Assembly: GCA_905397405.1 (NCBI GenBank)
Contig: CAJPVJ010000008.1
Location: 51,432 to 115,431 of the forward strand
Direction of reading: 5' to 3'
DNA: 64,000 nt
Origin: Oppiella nova
Lineage: Eukaryota > Arthropoda > Arachnida > Sarcoptiformes > Oppiidae
Below the pieces are notes generated by a model. That model saw nothing but the letters and a program-made list of their open reading frames with translations. It had not been told where the DNA came from and made no database searches. The translations under genes and the position numbers were made by a program. Positions 56,424 through 64,000 of the stretch are shown one piece after another (positions within the stretch are counted from its first letter, which is position 1; each line of letters starts with the position of its first letter).

Positions 56424-59400
56424 ATGACAATGAATAGAATAATTAAACTTATAATTGGCTTTCTAGTTAGTATATTTACTACTCTAGCCAGTGCAGCTTC
56501 AACACCAAATGGAGATGCTGTTTCCCAAGCATATGCGCTTAGCAAAACAGTGCAGACATCAGAACATGTGCCAGGCATTAGCTTACTAGGTGGACAAATA
56601 CTACATAATCAACCTGTTCTATCAGGTAGACTACCTTATGTAATGTCTTATGTTGGTTCTGTTAGAAATAGTTTGTCTGCGTCTAATGATTATTTTGATC
56701 AATTCTTAACTACAGGTGGATGGACAGATAATTATCAAAATAGTGTCCGATTTTATAGTTATAACAATAGTTCAACGATTGGTTATTACGCCATTCGAGT
56801 TCCAGGTTCTAGAGAAGATATTTGGTTAAGTAATATTAATAGGTCTACATGCTCAGGTGGTGTACAACGAGGTTTTTCATCAGACGTTTTAGGGCGTCTT
56901 GCCTATGATAATGGGGCAAATATCGTCTGGGCTTGTTCAACAAATGGCTATCAATTTACAGAAAATTCTGGTGGTGGAATCACTATTAATTATAGAGGAA
57001 CACTTTATAAAACAACATCAAATTCAATATCTCAATCTGGAACTGTATATTATCGAATAGCAAGTGTCAAAAGCCCACAAGGAGACCAATTAAATTTTAC
57101 ATACGATACTTCATTGAATATGCTAAGTGTGGCTGATAATAGAAATAATAAAATTGTTTTTTCAAGAAATTACACTGAAAAACGTTTAATCAGCCAAGTA
57201 GAGTTAATTAGTGGAATAGGCAATAAACAAGTTGGAACATTTACGTATGGTTCTTATAACAGCCAAGATGCCAATGGCAAGACGGGTTCAATTTATTATC
57301 CAATAATAATAAATTCAACAGCAATTGGTACTAAGACCTTTGAGTATACCCCCATTAAACAATGGGGAATAGATGGTTATCTAAGATTCAAAAAAATTTC
57401 AGTTTCTAATTCTAATGCTGCGATTTTAAAATCAATTAAAAATATTACTGGGCAGATACAAAGAGAATGGCTAGTTACACAAGATTATGCAACATATAAT
57501 AGCGATACAAAAACATATGCCACAGCTCAAGTCACTTTACAAGTTCGTACGCCAATAAATGATAGTTTGATGAAGAGTTATGCACATGATTATACTGTTA
57601 TTTATGATGATAATAATCGAAGCGTAAGCTTAAAGACTAAACCAAATGCTAATATATATGGAGAGGGAAGTGTTACTTATCAAATTTACCCTAAACCAGT
57701 ATATAAAACTTCTGCTGAGGGGGTAAGTTATTACGATGATGGTGAAATCGAAATAATTGTTAGTGGTGAATATCCAGCTTTGACAGTTGATGGGCATGTT
57801 CCTTCAAATATGAGAATACACAGTTGGTATAACTATACTAAAAGCTTAGTATCCGTAAAAGATTTAATAATTACACAAACATTAGATACAAGCGGACGCC
57901 CAGATCAAATTAAATATAGAGTATATGGAAATACAACCATTCCTACTAAAACAATAACATATACTTATGACCCATTATCAAATGGAACTGAAAATCCATA
58001 TTTAATACCAACAACCATAATTATAGGAAATATTACCACTACAAATATTATTAATAAAAATGGGCAAATTACTAAACAGTCACAAAGCTCTTCACAATCA
58101 GGAAGTACAACAAAAAGTATAGACTATACTTATTATTCTGATGCAACTCAGCCTAACTATGGGTTGGTAAATACAGTAGATGGTCCTAAAGTAGGAACAG
58201 GGGATAAAGTTACTTATACATATGATGATTTTGGTAACTTAACTAACCAATCTCAAAAAATAAACGGTGTTATACGAACAATATCTTATGTTGGATATAA
58301 TAATTTTGCTCAACCAGAGCGTATAATTAACCCTAATGGTCTAGTTCAACTATTTAGTTATAATGCCGATGGTACTGTAAATACAGAAATAAATGGTCCA
58401 GGTGGAAGTACAGGTGCTATATCAGGACAAACAAAAAAGTATACATATAATAATTTAAAGCAAGTTGTTTCTGAAACAAGCCCTGATGGCGAGGTTACGT
58501 CATATTCATATGATTTAATAGGTAGATTATCTGTTATAAGATTACCAAATAAATCAACTATTGTTTATCATTACTCTGCGAATGGAATTATAGAGTCTGA
58601 AATATATTCTACTAGTAATAATAATGAAGTTTTAGTGAAAAATAATATTGTTGGTATAAATGGACGTATTGATAGGACATATAGTGGGTATGATAGGAAT
58701 AAATTATATACTAATTACTACTATGATCGTAATGGTAACATTGAGAACAGTACTACAGTTGGTGGAATTAGTGAATATTGGGCATACGATGCTTTAAATC
58801 GTTTAAAAACACATACAGATGGTATGGGGAAAGTTGATACTAAAGATTATGATATAAATGATAATATTATTTCTGCTAAAGATGCATTGAATGCCGGAAG
58901 TTATCCACTGAGTTATCGCAATGGAAATGTACTAACTCAAGAAATAAATAGTGATTTTGGTATAAAGACATATGCATATAACGAAGCAGATCAACCTACT
59001 CAACGTATGCATGTCGATCGTAAATGTAACTATAATAGTATAGATGAAATTGGTCGTTATGGAGCTTTTGTATGCGCTTCAAACAGTGGAACAACGCCTA
59101 GTGAATATCAAGTTAATGACAATTACACGTATGACCAAAGCCGTTTTGGACGACTAGATAAGGTATCGAGTTCAGTCGAATATGATGTCAATACATACTA
59201 CAGCTATGATGTATATGATCGTATTACTCAAAAAAGACAGGAAAATTTGTTGTGGTATGTTAGTGCAGAAAACAAAAATTTAACTGTGAATTATTCATAT
59301 AGTCTAGGCGGTAAGCAGACAAGAACTACATTACCTTCTGGGCGTGTTATTGATTATAATTATAATTTGTCCGAAGGAACACTTACAGGCATTTCACTAA

Positions 59401-61013
59401 ATAATAGTCCATTAATTCGAAATATTACTTATGATGGTGCTAACCGTGTAACGAGTTGGTTATGGGGGGGGAGTAATGCGAGCTACAATATAAGCTATAT
59501 TGCTAATATTTCATTAATCAATACCATTTTTAACAAAGATAATAACGGTACGATTAATTATTCATTAACCTATGGTTATGACAATGATAGTCGAATTACG
59601 AGTATTAATAGAAATAATGGTCTTAATGATATATATAAATATGATAACGCTAATAGGCTAACTTTAGAATCAAGGTTCAATGGAAATACTGCTGTATATA
59701 CAGTTGGTTATGGTTATGATGCTAATGGTAATAGAAATAGTCTAAGCACAACAGGAACACATTTACAGCCAGCCGCTAGTGCATCATATGCTTATTCTGG
59801 AAATAAGTTAACTAGTTTTAATAAGGATGGCATAGCTCAAGCACTGAATTATACAGCAAATGCTGAATTGGCATTTGGTCCATATTCTGCAGCCTATGAT
59901 AATGGTGGGCGACGTAAAGCAGATCATGCCGCAAATTTTTATTATTTCATGAACTATAATCATAAAAATGAGCGAATTACCCGTGGTATGTCAAGTAATA
60001 TTCCCGCTAGTGCTGTTCAGTATATCTATGATGAAAACAGTCATTTAATTGGTGAATATAGTGGAAGTACGCCTATTGTTGAATATGTGTGGATGGGGGA
60101 TACACCTATTGCTGCCATTTATGGATCAGGTGCTACAACCAAAATTTATTACATCATCACAGATCACTTAAATACACCTCGTCGTTTAGTAGATAGTTCA
60201 AATCAGGCAATTGCATGGTCATGGGATTCAACAGCGTTTGGTCTCGGAAACCCTACCGGCTCAATCACTTTTAATTTACGTTTCCCTGGTCAGTATTATG
60301 ATGTAGGTACAAATCAATTTTATAACCATAATCGTTTTTATAATCCTGAGCTTGGGCGTTATATGGAGCCTGATCCGATTGGGCGTGAAGGTGGTTTGAA
60401 TCCTTATGCCTATGCTGGGTCTAATCCTGTAATGAATAGTGATGCGAGTGGATTGCAATCGACAGGGCAATGGCTTGATGATCAAGCTATGCGAGCCGCT
60501 GATGTTGTGAATAATAATCCTTCTTTTTGGAATCAGGTTAATTTATTTAAGTGGTCCTTTACTAATGTTACTTGGAATGTACTAGGGTCTGAAAATATAA
60601 GTCTGTTGTATGACGGTCAAAAAACTAGCAAACTTGGAGTAGGATTTGAAGCAGCAGCTGTAATTCCTTTTGTAGGTCCTGTAGCGCGTGTTTCAAATAC
60701 GGAGAAAGCATTTGCTCTAGGGATAGGGGAACATTTAGATGATTTTGCAAAAAATTTAAATGCCTCTACTTGGAAAAATTTGCCAGATGTAACAAAATGG
60801 AAAAATGGTGTAATGGATGCATTAAGTAATCCAAATGTTCCTGTTCATTTTAATTTGACTGATGTAAATGTATGGCAGGGTGTCCAACGAGCAGCATCTG
60901 GACGAGGAGGTGCAACTGATTGGGAACTTTTAAAAATTAAAGAAAATCCACAATTTTGGGATAAAATTACATTTTGGAATGATGGTAAAAAAGTAGATAA
61001 TCCTTTCAAATAG
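56424..61013 (+). CDS. exported RHS-repeat polymorphic toxin
   Basis: A 1529-residue protein. It has a Sec signal peptide (MTMNRI start, hydrophobic core, cleavage near ASA at about residue 25), a region of unknown type to about 400, then many YD/RHS repeats (motifs such as YDANGNR, YDALNRL, YDDFGNL) to about 1310. The shell-closing core ends with RYMEPDPIGREGGLNPYAYA (DPIG at 1317-1320) and DASGL (1340-1344). The last 185 residues form a variable tip with a hydrophobic VIPFVGPVA stretch; its family is not recognised. No PAAR or VgrG part is present, so this is not a normal T6SS RHS. The next gene is the likely immunity gene. Confidence 0.9.
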   Translation: MTMNRIIKLIIGFLVSIFTTLASAASTPNGDAVSQAYALSKTVQTSEHVPGISLLGGQILHNQPVLSGRLPYVMSYVGSVRNSLSASNDYFDQFLTTGGWTDNYQNSVRFYSYNNSSTIGYYAIRVPGSREDIWLSNINRSTCSGGVQRGFSSDVLGRLAYDNGANIVWACSTNGYQFTENSGGGITINYRGTLYKTTSNSISQSGTVYYRIASVKSPQGDQLNFTYDTSLNMLSVADNRNNKIVFSRNYTEKRLISQVELISGIGNKQVGTFTYGSYNSQDANGKTGSIYYPIIINSTAIGTKTFEYTPIKQWGIDGYLRFKKISVSNSNAAILKSIKNITGQIQREWLVTQDYATYNSDTKTYATAQVTLQVRTPINDSLMKSYAHDYTVIYDDNNRSVSLKTKPNANIYGEGSVTYQIYPKPVYKTSAEGVSYYDDGEIEIIVSGEYPALTVDGHVPSNMRIHSWYNYTKSLVSVKDLIITQTLDTSGRPDQIKYRVYGNTTIPTKTITYTYDPLSNGTENPYLIPTTIIIGNITTTNIINKNGQITKQSQSSSQSGSTTKSIDYTYYSDATQPNYGLVNTVDGPKVGTGDKVTYTYDDFGNLTNQSQKINGVIRTISYVGYNNFAQPERIINPNGLVQLFSYNADGTVNTEINGPGGSTGAISGQTKKYTYNNLKQVVSETSPDGEVTSYSYDLIGRLSVIRLPNKSTIVYHYSANGIIESEIYSTSNNNEVLVKNNIVGINGRIDRTYSGYDRNKLYTNYYYDRNGNIENSTTVGGISEYWAYDALNRLKTHTDGMGKVDTKDYDINDNIISAKDALNAGSYPLSYRNGNVLTQEINSDFGIKTYAYNEADQPTQRMHVDRKCNYNSIDEIGRYGAFVCASNSGTTPSEYQVNDNYTYDQSRFGRLDKVSSSVEYDVNTYYSYDVYDRITQKRQENLLWYVSAENKNLTVNYSYSLGGKQTRTTLPSGRVIDYNYNLSEGTLTGISLNNSPLIRNITYDGANRVTSWLWGGSNASYNISYIANISLINTIFNKDNNGTINYSLTYGYDNDSRITSINRNNGLNDIYKYDNANRLTLESRFNGNTAVYTVGYGYDANGNRNSLSTTGTHLQPAASASYAYSGNKLTSFNKDGIAQALNYTANAELAFGPYSAAYDNGGRRKADHAANFYYFMNYNHKNERITRGMSSNIPASAVQYIYDENSHLIGEYSGSTPIVEYVWMGDTPIAAIYGSGATTKIYYIITDHLNTPRRLVDSSNQAIAWSWDSTAFGLGNPTGSITFNLRFPGQYYDVGTNQFYNHNRFYNPELGRYMEPDPIGREGGLNPYAYAGSNPVMNSDASGLQSTGQWLDDQAMRAADVVNNNPSFWNQVNLFKWSFTNVTWNVLGSENISLLYDGQKTSKLGVGFEAAAVIPFVGPVARVSNTEKAFALGIGEHLDDFAKNLNASTWKNLPDVTKWKNGVMDALSNPNVPVHFNLTDVNVWQGVQRAASGRGGATDWELLKIKENPQFWDKITFWNDGKKVDNPFK

Positions 61014-61029
61014 TTAGGAGTGATTATTA

Positions 61030-61368
61030 ATGATTGTTGATGATTATACATATAGAAATTTTCAGGTATGGGAATATAAAGTTAGTTTAGGTCAATTATT
61101 AATTAGGAGTCCTATGAATTCCTCATATAATACAAATATTGATCTAATTTTTATGGGGGTTGATTATATGGAGTTACCTAGATTTTTAAAAGGAATTAAA
61201 TTTAAGCCCCCAACAGAAACTAATATAAATCATATTGAAAATATTTTAAAAAAACCTATTGAAAATAATACTTATATTTTATTTTCAAATGGTTCTGAAT
61301 TTATAGTGGTAGCAAATTCTTTTAAAATTTCTGAGAATGAAATGGATATTTTTGATAGTCATTTTTAA
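61030..61368 (+). CDS. candidate immunity protein for the RHS toxin
   Basis: A 112-residue cytoplasmic protein without a signal peptide, 16 bases after the toxin gene on the same strand, with AGGAG 8 to 12 bases before its ATG. It is rich in Asn, Ile and Phe and very AT-rich. No known family is recognised. Position directly after a variable toxin tip is the standard place for a cognate immunity gene. The site that bounds the module begins 11 bases after its stop codon, so immunity and toxin move together. Confidence 0.75.
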   Translation: MIVDDYTYRNFQVWEYKVSLGQLLIRSPMNSSYNTNIDLIFMGVDYMELPRFLKGIKFKPPTETNINHIENILKKPIENNTYILFSNGSEFIVVANSFKISENEMDIFDSHF

Positions 61369-61378
61369 ATTTTCCTAA

Positions 61379-61406
61379 AATTAACATAATACGGATTATA
61401 CGAAAT
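61379..61406 (-). repeat. right XerC/XerD recombination site (pdif-like)
   Basis: On the plus strand: AATTAACATAA, spacer TACGGA, TTATACGAAAT. Read on the minus strand this is ATTTCGTATAA (XerC arm), TCCGTA, TTATGTTAATT (XerD arm), a very good dif/pdif form. It is inverted relative to the left site, and its spacer differs (TCCGTA against CGGCCA). Confidence 0.87.
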
Positions 61407-61438
61407 GCTTGAAGTTTCCCTTTTCGCATCAATATCTT

Positions 61439-61483
61439 AGCAAAAGCCGTTTCAGCATTCAGCGCATTGAAACGGCTTTTGCT
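61439..61483. terminator. 16 bp perfect hairpin between convergent genes
   Basis: AGCAAAAGCCGTTTCA (61439-61454) and its exact complement (61468-61483) around a 13-base loop. T-rich bases follow on the plus strand. It lies just outside the right pdif site and would end transcription of the module. Confidence 0.75.
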
Positions 61484-61601
61484 TCATTTCTCATGTTCCA
61501 CGATTTTTTAAATCAAATTTTTACATAATTGAAAATCATATAAACTTTTTTGATCAAATATTTTGAACATACTAGATTGAATCGCTTTTTTACTGGTTTG
61601 G

Positions 61602-62279
61602 TTAAAAGTCTCTACTTTCTAATAGTTCATTCTGAGTATTTGGAACATGACTAAAAAAGTACTTGTCTTTATTTTGAAAAAATATATCAAAGCTTTGGCT
61701 CATTAAGGGATCATACAGGCTTTGTTTCAAATAAATCAGTGCTATTCGATTGATGTAGTAATTTATCCAATCCGCTTCATTGCTAAAAGCGCAATAATCT
61801 TTGAGATCTCTATAGAGATGTTGTAGGTTTGTTGAAATTGCATCAATGTTGGGGTGGAAGAGCCAAACCGATATATCCAGTGGTTTAACAGCAATCAAGT
61901 TGTAAGGTTGTAATGGATCGAATCGCTCAATTTTATAGAGTTGTGCACCATGTTCGCTATAGCTCGAACACAACAATTTCGTATTTTCCACTTGGAAATA
62001 ATTTGTTCCAATTTCTAACTCTCTCATCTGTCTTGAAATTTCAAGGCATTGAGGAAGTTTATTTAGATCTGAATGCGCTAATTTTTTAAATAACTCAATA
62101 GATCTACTGACAACGTAGTCTTCACCAGTACTTGTAATGATACCGTTATCCCACGGATAAATTTTTGAAGCCATTTCTATGTTGAATTGGCTTTCCGTTG
62201 TTTCTTTTAAAACAATTTTCTTATTGTCTGCTGCAATAATGACGCTGTCATTTAATTGTATCGCAATGATAAAAGTCAT
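61602..62279 (-). CDS. proteasome-like Ntn-hydrolase fold protein
   Basis: A 225-residue protein beginning Met-Thr. After removal of Met the first residue would be Thr, followed by FIIAIQLNDSVIIAADNK: the Asp stands at mature position 17, exactly where proteasome and HslV subunits have theirs, and a Lys (position 38, in ASKIYPWDNGIITSTG) fits the Lys33 place. The strand pattern agrees with the alpha-beta-beta-alpha Ntn fold. It does not look like HslV or Anbu beyond this. A role in a toxin or secretion locus is possible from context. No clear ribosome site precedes it. Confidence 0.6.
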   Translation of the reverse strand: MTFIIAIQLNDSVIIAADNKKIVLKETTESQFNIEMASKIYPWDNGIITSTGEDYVVSRSIELFKKLAHSDLNKLPQCLEISRQMRELEIGTNYFQVENTKLLCSSYSEHGAQLYKIERFDPLQPYNLIAVKPLDISVWLFHPNIDAISTNLQHLYRDLKDYCAFSNEADWINYYINRIALIYLKQSLYDPLMSQSFDIFFQNKDKYFFSHVPNTQNELLESRDF

Positions 62280-62367
62280 AATTTTAATGTAAGTTTTGAA
62301 TTATTGAATTTTTATATTAAACTATATTTACAACTAATTTTATAAAAACTTAATAAAAAGGTGGGCT

Positions 62368-62688
62368 ATGGCAGGTGGTTCTCAAATTATTATCAATAAA
62401 AATGGCATAACCATAATCACTCCAGCAAAATTTGAAGTAAAAGCTGGGCAGCACATTTTTAAGAGTGGGGCAAAGATATCTTTAAAAATACCCTTACTGC
62501 CTGAAAATCAACAAAACAGTCTACGTTATAGATTTGTAGATGATGATTCAGCTCCATATGCGAATACGAAATATACTGCATATTATGAAAATGGGAGAGA
62601 AGTCAAAGGTGTGACGGATAAAGATGGCTGGACAAATACTTTGTATAGTTCACATCCACAAGAAATAAAAATACACTTAGAAATATGA
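62368..62688 (+). CDS. orphan VgrG C-terminus (DUF2345 end plus transthyretin-like extension)
   Basis: A 106-residue protein. It begins MAGGSQIIINKNGITIITPA and GQHIFKSGA, which is how the DUF2345 part of T6SS VgrG spikes ends. The rest (DDDSAPYANTKYTAYYENGREV, here abbreviated, then GVTDKDGWT) looks like the small transthyretin-like extension that holds effectors. AAGGTGGG precedes the ATG, and there is no VgrG sequence upstream, so it stands alone. It is either a remnant or a free effector-carrier domain. Confidence 0.72.
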   Translation: MAGGSQIIINKNGITIITPAKFEVKAGQHIFKSGAKISLKIPLLPENQQNSLRYRFVDDDSAPYANTKYTAYYENGREVKGVTDKDGWTNTLYSSHPQEIKIHLEI

Positions 62689-62698
62689 TGAAATCGCT

Positions 62699-63510
62699 AT
62701 GGCTAATAATCAACTTAACACTTCAAATGGTATAACAGCGCCAGAAGGTACCCAGATCACTCAAAAGATAACAAGAAAAAAATCACTATTTCTTTTTTTT
62801 GGATAGCAGAAGAGGATAAGGCTAAAAATGTGTTTTCAGAATCAGCTCATACACGTATGAAGAATATAAAAAGAACAGATTGGTTTGATGAAAACATTCA
62901 TAAAGTTCATTGTCCACCAGTACATAAATTCTCTGAATTTCAATCTATTACAGACTATCGGTTTAAAGAGTATGGTGGGAAAAATAAAGTGATGATTAAG
63001 GAAATTGGAATATTTTCTCATGCTGCACTTGATGGGCCAATCATAGTGAATGATAGTATTAATGATCCCGATAGAGTCCCATACCAAAATCCCTACACTG
63101 GAGAATACAGTTATACACAATTAAATTTAATGGGGTGGAGTAAACTAAATTTTTATTGGCATTCATCAAACCCTCGAATGACTTTTTTTGGTTGTAATAC
63201 AGCCCATTAAGCAAAGAGTTTTGCAAAGAATATTTCACAATTATCCAATTTTAAAAATGTAGAGGTTGGAGGGCAAGTAGATTCAAGCTTTCCGTCATTT
63301 TATCCATCAAGTAGAAGTACTACTTTTGCAAGAAATAAAAATATGGGATGGTTTACTGGTGATACATATATGGTTGCTAGTGAAGCAGGTAAAGGAATGC
63401 AGGCAACCTTAGTATGGATCAAAGCCTTACCTATGAGATTTTATAAAAATGGCATACTTTTATATGCTAAGACACAAGAGTTTTTTAATTCACCAGATCA
63501 AAAAATATGA
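62699..63510 (+). pseudogene. broken T6SS effector-like gene (frameshift plus stop)
   Basis: Starts 10 bases after the VgrG fragment. The first 35 codons (62699-62806) are followed by a long open stretch in another frame (to 63207), so one base has been lost, most likely in the run of seven A at 62776-62782. A TAA at 63208-63210 then interrupts the frame, which continues to a TGA at 63508. The body has a SHAALDGP and a FFGCNTAH motif, a His/Cys pattern reminiscent of caspase-like (clan CD) peptidases. Position after a VgrG end suggests an effector. Two sequencing errors are an alternative to real decay. Confidence 0.65.
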
Positions 63511-64000
63511 AATTTGGAAAAAAACTAATATTTTCAATCAGTTCAGTATTGATTTTAATAGTAATAATTATTAGGTACTTTATTATGCAAACACAAGCTA
63601 ATTTTATTGTGGAAATAGATAATGCTAAAAATTATAGTCATGATATTGTTGTAAATTATAATAGTGTAAATATTACAAATGGATATCATCGCTTAAATAG
63701 AACACAAACATTACTATCCAAAGGTAATATTTATAAAATGGAACCACAAGACTCCCAAGTTATAGAATATTATATTAAAAATAAATCTGGCTATCTATAT
63801 AAAGGTCAATGGAATTTAGAATATCATTCAAATGATGAATCGCTTCATCCAAGTAAAAAGAAAGATAACAATAAATATAAACTCATTATTACACCAACAG
63901 AAGAAAGTGTTATCTTTTCAAATTATAGAAATGATGTGAAAATAAATGTTGAAGATGTTAAATTTTCACCTAAAATAGGTAGAAATTATTTTGATGAACC
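63507..64000 (+). CDS. membrane-anchored protein after the broken effector, cut by the window end
   Basis: The ATG overlaps the stop of the broken gene (ATGA, 63507-63510), so translation is coupled. At least 164 residues are visible: a basic start (MKFGKK), one hydrophobic helix (about 7-30) and a large outside region rich in Asn, Lys, Ile and Tyr. No known domain. In this order (VgrG end, effector, membrane protein) it could be the immunity protein for a periplasmic effector. The gene continues beyond the window. Confidence 0.62.
   Translation, partial: MKFGKKLIFSISSVLILIVIIIRYFIMQTQANFIVEIDNAKNYSHDIVVNYNSVNITNGYHRLNRTQTLLSKGNIYKMEPQDSQVIEYYIKNKSGYLYKGQWNLEYHSNDESLHPSKKKDNNKYKLIITPTEESVIFSNYRNDVKINVEDVKFSPKIGRNYFDE

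Larger units (their letters stand above)
55895..61406. mobile_element. pdif-type module carrying lipoprotein, RHS toxin and immunity genes
   Basis: Two inversely oriented XerC/XerD sites bound a 5.5 kb block with three genes in one direction. The block is AT-richer than the core DNA on its left. This is the design of pdif modules known from Acinetobacter plasmids, which are thought to move by host XerC/XerD without their own integrase. No integrase or transposase gene is inside. Calling it mobile is an inference. Confidence 0.75.

Overview
The window reads as a piece of a chromosome from an Acinetobacter-type gammaproteobacterium (Moraxellaceae). This is an inference from gene content and order: dnaJ close to dapB, dapA-bamC-purC, ribBA-ribH-nusB-thiL-pgpA followed by glmU-glmS, phoB-phoR, low GC, and many glutamine-rich proteins. 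No rRNA, tRNA or CRISPR array was found. About the first 55.7 kb is ordinary core genome with short intergenic gaps, many of which hold clear hairpin terminators. The last 8 kb is visibly AT-richer and is accessory DNA.

Region by region. 0-4.4 kb: a membrane protein, dnaJ, two related tiny secreted proteins, dapB, and a START-domain exported protein. 4.5-9.7 kb: a YdhP-like MFS exporter, the dkgB-type aldo/keto reductase with its divergent LysR regulator, a small lipoprotein and a MocR-type regulator. 9.8-15.7 kb: an alcohol dehydrogenase, tag, a peptidoglycan peptidase-like lipoprotein, mutY, a HIT protein, a dienelactone hydrolase family protein, a 52-residue DUF1328 membrane peptide and ycgN. 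15.7-24.4 kb: an esterase behind a Fur box, rarA, an exported glycerophosphodiesterase with an extra N-terminal domain, a TonB-dependent receptor and a copper-chaperone-like HMA protein. 24.6-31.1 kb: a DUF4303 protein, purC-bamC-dapA, pncA, a bile acid:sodium symporter family protein, DUF523, GNAT and DUF4031 proteins. 31.2-32.7 kb: an ArsR/SmtB repressor with a complete zinc site facing a CDF metal exporter whose promoter carries a matching palindrome.

33.0-39.9 kb is one long same-strand run for cell-wall precursor and riboflavin/thiamine metabolism. Upstream of it lies a 288 bp MITE-like element. 40.4-48.8 kb holds a YtjB/SMP-like protein, serB, an SCP2-domain protein, dtd, pncB, a sulfurtransferase, psd and a DnaQ-fold nuclease. 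48.8-55.7 kb holds phoR/phoB with a Pho box, a TetR/SDR divergent pair built around a perfect 16+16 bp palindrome, a MATE exporter and a methionine-type aminotransferase.

The most interesting part is 55.9-61.4 kb. A lipoprotein, a 1529-residue RHS protein with a Sec signal peptide and a candidate immunity gene lie between two XerC/XerD (dif/pdif-like) sites in opposite orientation. This is the layout of a pdif module, a type of mobile cassette described on Acinetobacter plasmids, here carrying a polymorphic toxin-immunity system in a chromosome-like context. Beyond it come a stand-alone protein with the N-terminal threonine and Asp17 pattern of proteasome-type Ntn hydrolases, and a decaying type VI secretion cargo locus: an orphan VgrG C-terminus, an effector-like gene broken by a frameshift and a stop, and a coupled membrane protein that runs off the window.
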